Source of the DNA: Cytophagales bacterium
Lineage (GTDB): Bacteria; Bacteroidota; Bacteroidia; Cytophagales; ES-bin-26
NCBI GenBank assembly: GCA_014379925.1
Contig: JACMKY010000417.1
Coordinates: 1-6,065, forward strand
DNA: 6,065 nucleotides
Reading direction: 5' to 3'
Positions 1 through 6,047 of this stretch are shown here, one piece after another (the stretch's first letter is position 1; every line of letters starts with the position of its first letter). A program made the translations under genes and the position numbers. Under the pieces are notes generated by a model that made no database searches, was not told the DNA's origin, and worked only from the letters and a program-made list of their open reading frames with translations.

Positions 1-487
1 CTACCACGGTGATGTTGTAGGCGTTGCTGCCCTGGTGCAATTCCGAGTAGGGAAAGTAGATGATGTAGCCACTCGGGGTGGTCCAATAAGCATCATCCTC
101 ATCCGTGGTCCGGGCGCGCGGGTTCGATCGGTCCGCCGCTTCCCGGAAACGCCTGGCAAACAGGTTATCCTCGAAATTCGCTCCGGCCTTTTTTCTCAAC
201 TCCCGGAACTTGGCGGTTTGGTAGACGGGACTGCTCTCAGGATGCAGCAGGTCGGAAAGCAACACGCGTTCATCCTCGTAATAGCCGGTGGCAATGGCTG
301 CGTTCACTTCCGCCCTCACGGCCGGGTCCTGGTAGATTTTTCTCAGAATCACCGAAATCTCCGTGATCCTGGCTTTTACGGTTTCTTCGTCAATGGCTGC
401 CCCTTGTGGGTTGTCGACGGCCGGGGTTACGGCTTCCTGCTCTTTGCTACAGGAGAGCAGGGTGGAAAAGAGAACGCCGACGAGCAT
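1..487 (-). CDS. Uncharacterised Bacteroidota lipoprotein, N-terminal part (runs off the left edge)
   Basis: The minus-strand frame is open from an ATG at 487-485 to the window edge, giving 162 residues without a stop. Residues 1-13 (MLVGVLFSTLLSC) end in a lipobox, LLSC, so Cys13 is the likely lipidated residue after signal peptidase II cleavage. The following SKEQE has the polar, acidic character of Bacteroidota lipoprotein export signals, so I infer surface or outer-membrane attachment. Residues about 30-66 look helical and charged. The part near the edge (YWTTPSGYI, IYFPYSELHQG, about 133-152) is rich in aromatics and beta-like, and may start a folded C-terminal domain. I do not recognise the family and assign no function. 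The signal peptide lacks positive residues if translation starts at this ATG. In the same frame, 11 codons upstream, IKTVTRALHRA would supply a proper n-region, but it begins with ATC (520-518), and no ATG, GTG or TTG occurs back to the stop at 592-590. The start is therefore uncertain; the reading frame itself is fairly secure. Confidence 0.72.
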   Translation of the reverse strand, partial: MLVGVLFSTLLSCSKEQEAVTPAVDNPQGAAIDEETVKARITEISVILRKIYQDPAVRAEVNAAIATGYYEDERVLLSDLLHPESSPVYQTAKFRELRKKAGANFEDNLFARRFREAADRSNPRARTTDEDDAYWTTPSGYIIYFPYSELHQGSNAYNITVV

Positions 488-948
488 GGCCCGGTGAAGG
501 GCGCGGGTAACTGTTTTGATGGTGGATTTGGTTTGGGGTACGCATTGGTTGAGAAAGAAAATGCTCGTCTGAATGACTCCCGCCTCCGTCTACCCGACCA
601 TCCCTAACCCAACTCCTGCCCTGCCCGGGTAACCCATTTCCAACGATTTACCCACCTCCGCCAAGAACCGTGGTTACTGCTTCAGTCCTTTTCCCGTGTG
701 CTTCGGAACCTCACCCCAGAGACTCGAGCGAAATAATGAAAAAGATCGAAAAGAAACTACGAAAAATTTGAGAACTGCCCGAAATAATTGGCAACCCGTT
801 GGTCACCCGAAAACCAAACGATTCCGGCCCCGTAGGCTACAATATTCGTCCGGCCCAATCGTCACCCGCAGTAGGGCAAGGCCCGTTCCGCTGCAACGGA
901 GGCTGCCCTCCTCAAACAAACCACCCCAATTCGGGTTCAACCTTACGC
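488..948. other. Divergent intergenic region, no gene recognised
   Basis: These 461 bases separate the lipoprotein gene from the ABC transporter gene, which point away from each other, so promoters for both should lie here. I found no TAnnTTTG box on either strand. The nearest plus-strand candidate is TACAATATTCG at 838-848, which has no TTTG at the expected distance upstream and is weak. A small stem CCGTT/AACGG (883-887 with 895-899) lies in the presumed transporter leader. A micro-frame MKKIEKKLRKI (736-771) starts with ATG but lacks a ribosome site. The transporter frame stays open upstream to a TTG at 799, but that extension is low-complexity, rich in Pro, Asn and Gly, and does not resemble the family, so I treat it as untranslated. 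Confidence 0.5.
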
Positions 949-2757
949 ATGGCAAAAAGACGGGAACGCTTCGGGGCCGAAACCGAAGCGGCGGACAAGA
1001 AAAAAGTGACCCGGGAAGGGCTGAAAGAAACCCTCAAGATTTTTGAGTTCGTGCTGCCCTACCGGGGTACGTTCGCGCTCGGGCTGGTGATGCTGGTGCT
1101 CTCCACCGGCACTTCGCTGGGCCTGCTGTGGCTCTTCGGCGAAATCGTGGACGCGGCGCAGGGCAAATCCTCCTTCACCATCAACCAGGTGACCCTGGCC
1201 ATCGTCGCCATCCTGGTGTTGCAGGCGGTTTTCTCCTTCTTCCGGGTGTACCTGTTCTCCCGCGTCAGCGAGCGGGCCATGGTCGACGTGCGCACGGCCA
1301 CCTACCGCAAGATCATCACGCTGCCAATCTTCTTCTTCGAGCAACGCCGGGTGGGGGAACTCACCAGCCGCCTCACCTCCGACATTTCGCAGTTGCAGGA
1401 CGTGCTGTCGCTCACGCTGGCGGAATTTATCCGGCAGGTGGCCACGCTGACGGTGGGCATTGCCGTTATCCTCTTCATTTCCCCCAAGCTGACGGTATTT
1501 ATGCTGGCCACCTTTCCGGTTCTGATCGTGGCCGCCATGGTGTTCGGGCGTTTCATCCGCACGCTTTCCAAGAAAGCCCAGGATGCGCTGGCCAACGCCA
1601 ACGTGGTGGTCGAGGAAACCCTCCAATCCATCAACATCGTGAAAGCCTTCACCAACGAACGGTTCGAGGTGGGTCGCTACTCTTCCGCCCTGCAAGCGGT
1701 GATTGACAACGCGCTGCGGGCCGCCCGGTTCCGGGGGATTTTCGTTTCCTTCATCATTTTCGCCCTCTTCGGGGGGATACTGGGCGTGCTGTGGTTCGGG
1801 GCCGGTTTGGTGGCGCAGGGGGAGATGAGCATCGGCGAACTGACCCGCTTCGTGTTGTTTACCGGGTTCATCGGCGGGGCCGTGGGAGGCATGGGCGATC
1901 TGTACGCGCAGATTCAACGCACCATCGGCGCTTCCGAACGCATCCGGGAAATCCTCCAGGAACCTTCGGAAGTGGAAGTGCAGGGCGAGCCCCAGCCCAT
2001 TCCCCGCATCGCCGGCGACATTGCCTTCCACCAGGTGCGGTTTGCCTACCCGTCGCGCCCGGACGTGGAGGTGCTGAAAGGCGTGTCACTGAACGTGCCG
2101 GCCGGCCGGAAAATCGCGTTGGTGGGCTACAGCGGGGCGGGCAAATCCACCATTGTGCAGTTACTGATGCGCTACCACCGGCCCGACACGGGCGAGATCC
2201 TGATCGACAACCAGCCCATTGAAAGCTTCAACCTGACCGGCCTCCGGCAAAACATCGGGGTGGTGCCGCAGGAAGTGATTTTGTTCGGGGGAACCATCGC
2301 CGAGAATATTGCCTACGGCAAACCGGGCGCGGGCGAAGCCGAAATCCGGGAGGCCGCCCGCAAGGCCAACGCGCTGGACTTCATCCTTTCCTTTCCCGAC
2401 GGCTTCCAAACCATCGTGGGCGAACGGGGTGTAAAACTGTCGGGCGGGCAGCGGCAGCGCATCGCCATCGCCCGCGCCATCCTCAAAGACCCCGCCATCC
2501 TCATCCTCGACGAAGCCACCTCCTCGCTCGACGCCGAATCGGAGAAGCTGGTGCAGGAAGCCCTGGACGAATTGATGCAGCACCGCACCACCATCATCAT
2601 CGCCCACCGCCTGGCCACCATCCGCAAGGTGGATACCATTTACGTGATCAACGAGGGGCGCATCCTCGAATCGGGCACCCACGAAGAACTCGCGGAGATG
2701 GAAGACGGACTCTACAGCAGCCTGATTAAACTCCAGTTCGAAGTGGAGCGGAGTTAG
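949..2757 (+). CDS. ABC exporter half-transporter (permease-ATPase fusion, MsbA/ABCB type)
   Basis: This 602-residue inner-membrane protein has the domain order of a type IV-fold ABC exporter, which works as a dimer and uses ATP to move a lipid, drug or peptide out of the cytoplasm. Six hydrophobic segments lie near residues 41-63, 81-103, 162-178, 181-200, 263-287 and 298-318. The nucleotide-binding domain is complete: A-loop Tyr367, Walker A GYSGAGKST (393-401), Q-loop Gln441, signature LSGGQ (497-501), Walker B ILILDE (517-522) with catalytic Glu522, D-loop SSLD (525-528) and H-loop His553. All catalytic residues are present and the length is normal for the family, so it should be active. 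The ATG at 949 (MAKRRERFG) is preferred over the TTG at 799 because the basic N-terminus and the helix entering the first membrane segment fit the family. No partner subunit is adjacent, which suggests a homodimer. The substrate cannot be read from the sequence; lipid A or phospholipid export (MsbA-like) and multidrug efflux are both possible. Confidence 0.95.
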   Translation: MAKRRERFGAETEAADKKKVTREGLKETLKIFEFVLPYRGTFALGLVMLVLSTGTSLGLLWLFGEIVDAAQGKSSFTINQVTLAIVAILVLQAVFSFFRVYLFSRVSERAMVDVRTATYRKIITLPIFFFEQRRVGELTSRLTSDISQLQDVLSLTLAEFIRQVATLTVGIAVILFISPKLTVFMLATFPVLIVAAMVFGRFIRTLSKKAQDALANANVVVEETLQSINIVKAFTNERFEVGRYSSALQAVIDNALRAARFRGIFVSFIIFALFGGILGVLWFGAGLVAQGEMSIGELTRFVLFTGFIGGAVGGMGDLYAQIQRTIGASERIREILQEPSEVEVQGEPQPIPRIAGDIAFHQVRFAYPSRPDVEVLKGVSLNVPAGRKIALVGYSGAGKSTIVQLLMRYHRPDTGEILIDNQPIESFNLTGLRQNIGVVPQEVILFGGTIAENIAYGKPGAGEAEIREAARKANALDFILSFPDGFQTIVGERGVKLSGGQRQRIAIARAILKDPAILILDEATSSLDAESEKLVQEALDELMQHRTTIIIAHRLATIRKVDTIYVINEGRILESGTHEELAEMEDGLYSSLIKLQFEVERS

Positions 2758-2775
2758 CCTGACTGAAGAGAAGGT

Positions 2776-2874
2776 TTGAAGTAGGAGGTAAGAAGTAGGA
2801 AATACGAGGCAAGAAGTGCGACAAGAAACGATCCTCATTACATCTTACTTCCTACTTCTTACTTCCTGTTTCGA
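2776..2874. repeat. Inverted heptamer repeat forming a long hairpin at a convergent gene junction
   Basis: The left arm is a tandem run of degenerate 7-base units, consensus GARGTAR: GAAGTAG (2778), GAGGTAA (2785), GAAGTAG (2792), GAAATAC (2799), GAGGCAA (2806) and GAAGTGC (2813). The right arm carries the complement: TTACATC (2838), TTACTTC (2845), CTACTTC (2852), TTACTTC (2859) and CTGTTTC (2866). Bases 2776-2798 can pair with 2852-2874 over 23 positions if G-U pairs are allowed, as in RNA read from the plus strand. The core 2788-2798 with 2852-2862 is perfect. The structure begins 18 bases after the ABC transporter stop and ends 7 bases before the dut stop codon, so it could end or protect both messages. 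There is no U-tract, so it is not a classical intrinsic terminator. Confidence 0.8.
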
Positions 2875-2881
2875 TTCGCGG

Positions 2882-3319
2882 TCACTTCCGGCCGGTGCTG
2901 CCGTAGCCGCCCGCGCCGCGTTCGGTTTCCCCCAGGATCTCCACTGCTTCCCAACTGATTTTCTCGTAGCGGGCAACTACCAGCTGGGCGATGCGTTCGC
3001 CATCCTCCACCGTGAAGTCCTGGTTGGAGAGGTTGACGAGCAACACCTGAATCACGCCCCGGTAGTCGGCGTCGATGGTGCCGGGCGAATTAACGATGCC
3101 AATGCCGTGCCGGTAGGCCAGTCCGCTCCGGGGGCGGATCTGCGCCTCGAACCCCTTGGGCAGTTCGATGGAGAGTCCGGTGGAAACCAGTTGGCGTTCG
3201 AGCGGTTTGAGCACCACCGGTGCCCCCAGGTCGGCGCGCAGGTCCATCCCCGCCGCGTCTTCCGTCTGGTAGGAAGGCAAGGCGTGCCGGGAGCGGTTGA
3301 TGATTTTGATGGAAGTCAT
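2882..3319 (-). CDS. dut: Deoxyuridine 5'-triphosphate nucleotidohydrolase (dUTPase)
   Basis: This trimeric cytoplasmic enzyme hydrolyses dUTP to dUMP and pyrophosphate, which keeps uracil out of DNA and supplies dUMP for thymidylate synthesis. At 145 residues it has the usual length, and all five family motifs are in order: motif 1 AGMDLRAD (23-30), motif 2 RPRSGLA (62-68), motif 3 GTIDADYRG (80-88), motif 4 GERIAQLVV (107-115) and motif 5 [10 protein letters not shown] (134-143). By family analogy Asp83 positions the attacking water and Tyr86 excludes ribonucleotides. Motif 5 has Tyr139 where Phe is usual for stacking on the uracil ring, a conservative change. The ATG at 3319 gives the standard N-terminus ([10 protein letters not shown]). 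The gene lies 67 bases after the flippase stop on the same strand, with no promoter match in the gap, so co-transcription is likely. From memory, flippase followed by dut is a recurring gene pair in Bacteroidota. Confidence 0.97.
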   Translation of the reverse strand: MTSIKIINRSRHALPSYQTEDAAGMDLRADLGAPVVLKPLERQLVSTGLSIELPKGFEAQIRPRSGLAYRHGIGIVNSPGTIDADYRGVIQVLLVNLSNQDFTVEDGERIAQLVVARYEKISWEAVEILGETERGAGGYGSTGRK

Positions 3320-3386
3320 TGGGCCAGCGGATTGCGGACTGTGAAGCAGGCGTGAGTCACCATTCGTCGGTCAAAAGAGGCGTGGA

Positions 3387-4907
3387 TCAATCCGCCCGGA
3401 TGAGTGGCCCGGGCTTTTTTCTTTCCAGCAAATAAATACCCACCCCAAACAGCCCGCACAGCAGCAGGTGAAAGGCCGAGGCAACGAACGGATTGTCGAA
3501 GGCGAGTTGATTGGCCAACCCGATGAGGAGGGCGGCTCCGCCCACGTAACCCGCGGCGGATTTCAAGTTATAGGGCACGGGATAGTGCTGCTGGCCCAGC
3601 CCGTAGCAGAGCGCCATCATCACGAAGCAAGAGAGCGCGAAGGTGACGGCGCACCCCAGATAGCCCATCACCGGAATGAGCAGCCCGTTGCCCACGACCG
3701 CTACCACCGCCCCCGTCGCCGTAATCAGCGTTCCGTAGCCGGTTTTGTCGCTCAGCTTGAACCACACCGACAGGTTGTAATAAACTCCCAGGAACAAATT
3801 ACCCAGCAGCAGCAGCGGTACCACGCCCAACCCCTCCCAGTAGATTTCCCGCCGCAAAAAAACTTGCTTCAAAATGTCCAGGTTCACGCTCACGCCCAGC
3901 CAGATCACGGTGCAGGCGATGACAAACCACTTCATGACGTTGGCGAAGGTAGCGGGCGCATTCTTGTCTTCGGCGCGGGAAAAGAAGAACGGTTCGGCGG
4001 CGTAGCGGAAAGCCTGGATCACCAGGCTCATGAAAATGGACAACTTGTAGCAGTTGCCGTAAATGCCCAATGCCTCTTCGGAAGTGCGGCCCGGATAAAA
4101 TCCCGTCGGCAGCCATTCTTGCAGCATCGCCCGGTCGATCATCAGATTGACGGTGCCGGCCAGCCCCATAATCAGGATGGGATAGCCGTATGCCCACATC
4201 GGCCGGAGTAAATGCCAGTCAAAACGGAAGCGAAAGTCGGCGAACTGCTTCCGGAGCAGGGGAAAGAAAGCGGCGTTGGCAATCAGGTTGGCCAGGAAAA
4301 TGTAGCCGACCCCCAGCGTGGGGGAGTAGATCGCGTCAACGAACGGTTTCCAGGCTACCCCGAATTCTCCCTCGTACACGTTGCGGCAGAAGTAGAGGAA
4401 GAAGACGTTGAGCAGCACGTTCAGCCCGATGTTGATCACGCGGGCGGTGGCAAACTGCCGGGCCTTTTTTTCCAGCCGCAACCGCGCGAACGGGATCGCC
4501 ACGACCGCATCAATGGCCACAATGATCGCCAGCCAGCGCACGAAAAGTCCCTTGCCGGGGTAGTCCAGCCAGGCAGCCACGTCGGACGAAAACAGCACCA
4601 GCGTACCCGAGAGGAGCAGGCTGCTCACCACGACGGAGGTGAGGGCGAGGTCGTAGTGGATTCGGGCCTCCTTCCCGCCTCCGCCGCCGTTTTTGGCAGC
4701 GAAGCGGAAAAAAGCGGTTTCCATTCCGTAGGTGTACAGCACGTTCAGCAGCGCCACGTAGGCAAACAATTTGACCGTGACGGCCAGTTCTCCCGGCAGA
4801 AAAATGGCCGTGTGCAAGGGCACCAGTGCGTAGTTGAGCACCCGACCCAGGATGCTGCTCACGCCGTACAGGGCCGTTTCGCCCGCCAATTTCTTGATGA
4901 CGCTCAC
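3387..4907 (-). CDS. Wzx-like polysaccharide/oligosaccharide flippase (MOP superfamily)
   Basis: This 506-residue protein is almost entirely hydrophobic segments with short basic loops, consistent with about 12-14 membrane helices of the polysaccharide-biosynthesis (PST/Wzx) branch of the MOP exporters. Such proteins flip lipid-linked sugars across the inner membrane for surface polysaccharide assembly. Landmarks I recognise from Bacteroidota members are YGMETAFFRF (60-69), PFARLRLEKKARQF (139-152), a region around IDRAMLQ (257-263), FRYAAEPFFFSRAEDK (300-315), and YYNLSVWFKLSDKTGYG (376-392). A run of five glycines (74-78) in a cytoplasmic-type loop is unusual but harmless. The start is GTG (4907-4905). 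An in-frame TAA lies only two codons upstream, at 4916-4914, so no earlier start is possible, and MSVIKKLAGETALYG is a typical family N-terminus. No glycosyltransferases are adjacent, so this is not a classical O-antigen cluster and the exact sugar substrate is unknown. The start codon lies beside a hairpin repeat that may influence its translation. Confidence 0.9.
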   Translation of the reverse strand: MSVIKKLAGETALYGVSSILGRVLNYALVPLHTAIFLPGELAVTVKLFAYVALLNVLYTYGMETAFFRFAAKNGGGGGKEARIHYDLALTSVVVSSLLLSGTLVLFSSDVAAWLDYPGKGLFVRWLAIIVAIDAVVAIPFARLRLEKKARQFATARVINIGLNVLLNVFFLYFCRNVYEGEFGVAWKPFVDAIYSPTLGVGYIFLANLIANAAFFPLLRKQFADFRFRFDWHLLRPMWAYGYPILIMGLAGTVNLMIDRAMLQEWLPTGFYPGRTSEEALGIYGNCYKLSIFMSLVIQAFRYAAEPFFFSRAEDKNAPATFANVMKWFVIACTVIWLGVSVNLDILKQVFLRREIYWEGLGVVPLLLLGNLFLGVYYNLSVWFKLSDKTGYGTLITATGAVVAVVGNGLLIPVMGYLGCAVTFALSCFVMMALCYGLGQQHYPVPYNLKSAAGYVGGAALLIGLANQLAFDNPFVASAFHLLLCGLFGVGIYLLERKKPGPLIRAD

Positions 4908-4910
4908 GTT

Positions 4911-4984
4911 GGGTTACAGGTTATGGGTTGGAATGGGTTGCAGGTTCAAAAACTTGTAACGGGTAACCTGCAACTTGTAACCCC
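4911..4984. repeat. Inverted heptamer repeat filling the hydratase-flippase gap
   Basis: The left arm holds 7-base units GGTTACA (4912), GGTTATG (4919), GGTTGGA (4926), a 3-base slip, GGTTGCA (4936) and GGTTCAA (4943). The right arm holds the complementary type: AAACTTG (4950), TAACGGG (4957), TAACCTG (4964), CAACTTG (4971) and TAACCCC (4978). Two perfect stems stack: 4911-4918 with 4976-4983 (8 pairs) and 4937-4946 with 4965-4974 (10 pairs, 18-base loop), separated by an 18-base bulge. AACTTGTAAC also occurs twice as a direct repeat (4951 and 4972). The array occupies nearly all of the 78-base gap, starting one base after the hydratase stop codon and ending 3 bases before the flippase GTG. 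Confidence 0.8.
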
Positions 4985-4985
4985 T

Positions 4986-5774
4986 TTACTTTCCCACGAA
5001 ATTCGGTTTTCTGCGCTCCAGGAAGGCTTTCGTGCCCTCTTTAAAATCCTCCGACTTGCAGCAGATACTGAACGAGTTGGCTTCGGTGTAGTAGCCGTTT
5101 TCTTCTTCGTTAAACACGGCGTTGATGCAGTTAATCGACATCTCCACCGCCAGCGGGGCTTTGGCGATGATCTTCCGCAGGATCTCCTCAGCCTTGGCCC
5201 TCAGTTCGGGCAGGTCCTTGACCACGTGGTTGACCAGGCCCAGCCGGTGCGCTTCCGTTGCCGTGATCGGCTCGCCCGTCAGGATGAGTTCGAACGCCTT
5301 GCCTTTTCCCACCAGTTGGGTGAGCCGTTGCGTACCGCCGTAGCCCGGTATCAGCCCCAGGTTCACCTCCGGCTGGCCCAGCCGGGCGCTTTCCACCGCC
5401 ACGCGGAGGTGGCAAGCCATGGCCAGTTCGCAGCCGCCACCCAGCGCGTAGCCGTTGATGGCGGCCAGCGTGGGCTTGGGACAGTTCTCGAACATGGCGA
5501 AGAGCTCCTGCCCCCGCTCGGCGAACTTGCGGCTGTTTACCTGGGTGAGGTCGGCAAATTCGGCAATGTCGGCGCCGGCCACGAAGGCTTTGTCGCCTTC
5601 CCCCGTCACGATCAGGCCCTTGATGGCCGGGTCGTCGTAGACCTCCTGAATGGCGGCTTGCAGCTCTTCCAATGTTTTCACGCTCAGGGCGTTCATTTTG
5701 GTGGGCCGGGAAATGGTCAGGGTGGCAATGCCTTCCTGCCGGATCAGGGTGATGTTCTGGAATAAGGGCGTCAT
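4986..5774 (-). CDS. Enoyl-CoA hydratase/isomerase family protein (crotonase)
   Basis: This 262-residue cytoplasmic enzyme belongs to the crotonase family and probably adds water to trans-2-enoyl-CoA during fatty-acid or related acyl-CoA degradation. Family landmarks are all present: the N-terminal strand IATLTISRP (16-24), the oxyanion-hole segment FVAGADI (64-70, Ala68), and GGGCE (112-116) with oxyanion Gly113 and catalytic Glu116. The segment QPEVNLGLIPGYGGTQRL (134-151) supplies the second catalytic Glu136. Two glutamates 20 residues apart match the arrangement in true hydratases, so hydratase activity is more likely than isomerase-only activity. I chose the ATG at 5774. A TTG eight codons upstream (5798-5796) is in frame but lies inside the -7 promoter box and would not be transcribed. 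The gene is first of three on the minus strand; the flippase follows after 78 bases. The two have no evident functional link. The exact acyl substrate cannot be told from the sequence. Confidence 0.93.
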   Translation of the reverse strand: MTPLFQNITLIRQEGIATLTISRPTKMNALSVKTLEELQAAIQEVYDDPAIKGLIVTGEGDKAFVAGADIAEFADLTQVNSRKFAERGQELFAMFENCPKPTLAAINGYALGGGCELAMACHLRVAVESARLGQPEVNLGLIPGYGGTQRLTQLVGKGKAFELILTGEPITATEAHRLGLVNHVVKDLPELRAKAEEILRKIIAKAPLAVEMSINCINAVFNEEENGYYTEANSFSICCKSEDFKEGTKAFLERRKPNFVGK

Positions 5775-5795
5775 TTGATCCTGGGTTGGAATACC

Positions 5796-5803
5796 CAAAG
5801 ATA
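5796..5803 (-). promoter_or_regulatory. Bacteroidota -7 promoter box for the enoyl-CoA hydratase gene
   Basis: Read on the minus strand this is TATCTTTG, an exact match to TAnnTTTG. Transcription would begin near 5790 and leave a leader of about 16 bases before the ATG at 5774. At the expected -33 distance (about 5823-5826) there is no TTTG; that position falls inside the 9-base repeat array. The match is to a short motif, but its placement just before the start codon supports it. Confidence 0.55.
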
Positions 5804-5811
5804 AGGGGGAA

Positions 5812-5856
5812 AAGTTGAAAGGGCTGGGAGGGTTGGAAATGTTGGGAAGGTTGGAA
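5812..5856 (+). repeat. Left arm of inverted 9-base repeat array (consensus RGGTTGGAA)
   Basis: Five consecutive 9-base units on the plus strand: AAGTTGAAA (5812), GGGCTGGGA (5821), GGGTTGGAA (5830), ATGTTGGGA (5839) and AGGTTGGAA (5848). The array starts 8 bases upstream of the hydratase -7 box and covers its -33 region. It faces a second array of the complementary unit at 5941-6012. Confidence 0.75.
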
Positions 5857-5940
5857 GTGATTGACGTCCGGCGGCGGAATTGGCGATCGACCTGGACAGA
5901 GGGAATGCTGGGATGATTGTGGATTACGGGTTGCGCGGTA

Positions 5941-6012
5941 GTTAACCTTTTCTAACGCCTCTAACCTTTCCAATCCTTTCAACCCTGCCAACGCTTCCAA
6001 CCCTGCTAACTA
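5941..6012 (-). repeat. Right arm of inverted 9-base repeat array
   Basis: On the plus strand the units read TTCTAACGC (5950), CTCTAACCT (5959), TTCCAATCC (5968), TTTCAACCC (5977), TGCCAACGC (5986), TTCCAACCC (5995) and a degraded TGCTAACTA (6004). GTTAACCTT at 5941 adds a further unit shifted by one base. The complement of these is the left-arm unit RGGTTGGAA, so the arms are inverted relative to each other across an 84-base spacer (5857-5940). In that spacer I see no gene and only traces of the repeat. The array ends 4 bases before the -33 box of the plus-strand promoter. Confidence 0.78.
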
Positions 6013-6016
6013 AACG

Positions 6017-6047
6017 TTTGCACTTTGGGCATTAAACTCTACTTTTG
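6017..6047 (+). promoter_or_regulatory. Bacteroidota-type promoter for a plus-strand gene beyond the right edge
   Basis: TTTG at 6017-6020 (-33) is followed after exactly 19 bases by TACTTTTG at 6040-6047 (-7), matching the Bacteroidota vegetative consensus TTTG-N19-TAnnTTTG in every fixed position. Transcription should begin near 6053. No start codon appears before the window ends, so the gene itself is not visible. Confidence 0.8.

Noticed and set aside
35..607. A 190-codon plus-strand open frame at the left edge
   Set aside because: The opposite strand encodes a protein with a clear lipobox and normal composition. The plus-strand product has no recognisable features.
736..771. Micro-frame MKKIEKKLRKI as a possible leader peptide
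   Set aside because: It is only 11 codons, has no ribosome site or regulatory codon pattern, lies in A-rich sequence, and is not followed by an attenuator-like structure.
799..948. N-terminal extension of the ABC transporter from a TTG at 799
   Set aside because: The extension looks like translated non-coding DNA, and the ATG at 949 gives a family-typical basic N-terminus.
943..2031. A 362-codon minus-strand open frame opposite the ABC transporter
   Set aside because: The product is a low-complexity His/Glu/Gly/Gln-rich sequence antisense to a complete, motif-perfect transporter.
4212..5765. A 517-codon plus-strand open frame opposite the flippase and hydratase genes
   Set aside because: It lies antisense to two well-recognised proteins, its product is rich in His, Gln, Val and Gly with no domain pattern, and such long antisense frames are expected opposite GC-rich genes.
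5188..6000. A minus-strand frame giving 270 residues with periodic Leu-rich and QPSQ-like repeats
   Set aside because: The apparent protein repeats are the 9-base DNA repeat translated (9 is a multiple of 3); the rest is an out-of-frame shadow of the hydratase gene.
4911..6012. CRISPR array interpretation of the repeats
   Set aside because: The units are 7 or 9 bases, contiguous without spacers and degenerate, and no cas gene is present.
5812..6012. Insertion-sequence or MITE ends for the facing 9-base arrays
   Set aside because: The arms are tandem degenerate units rather than defined terminal repeats, there is no target duplication visible, and the 84-base spacer encodes nothing.
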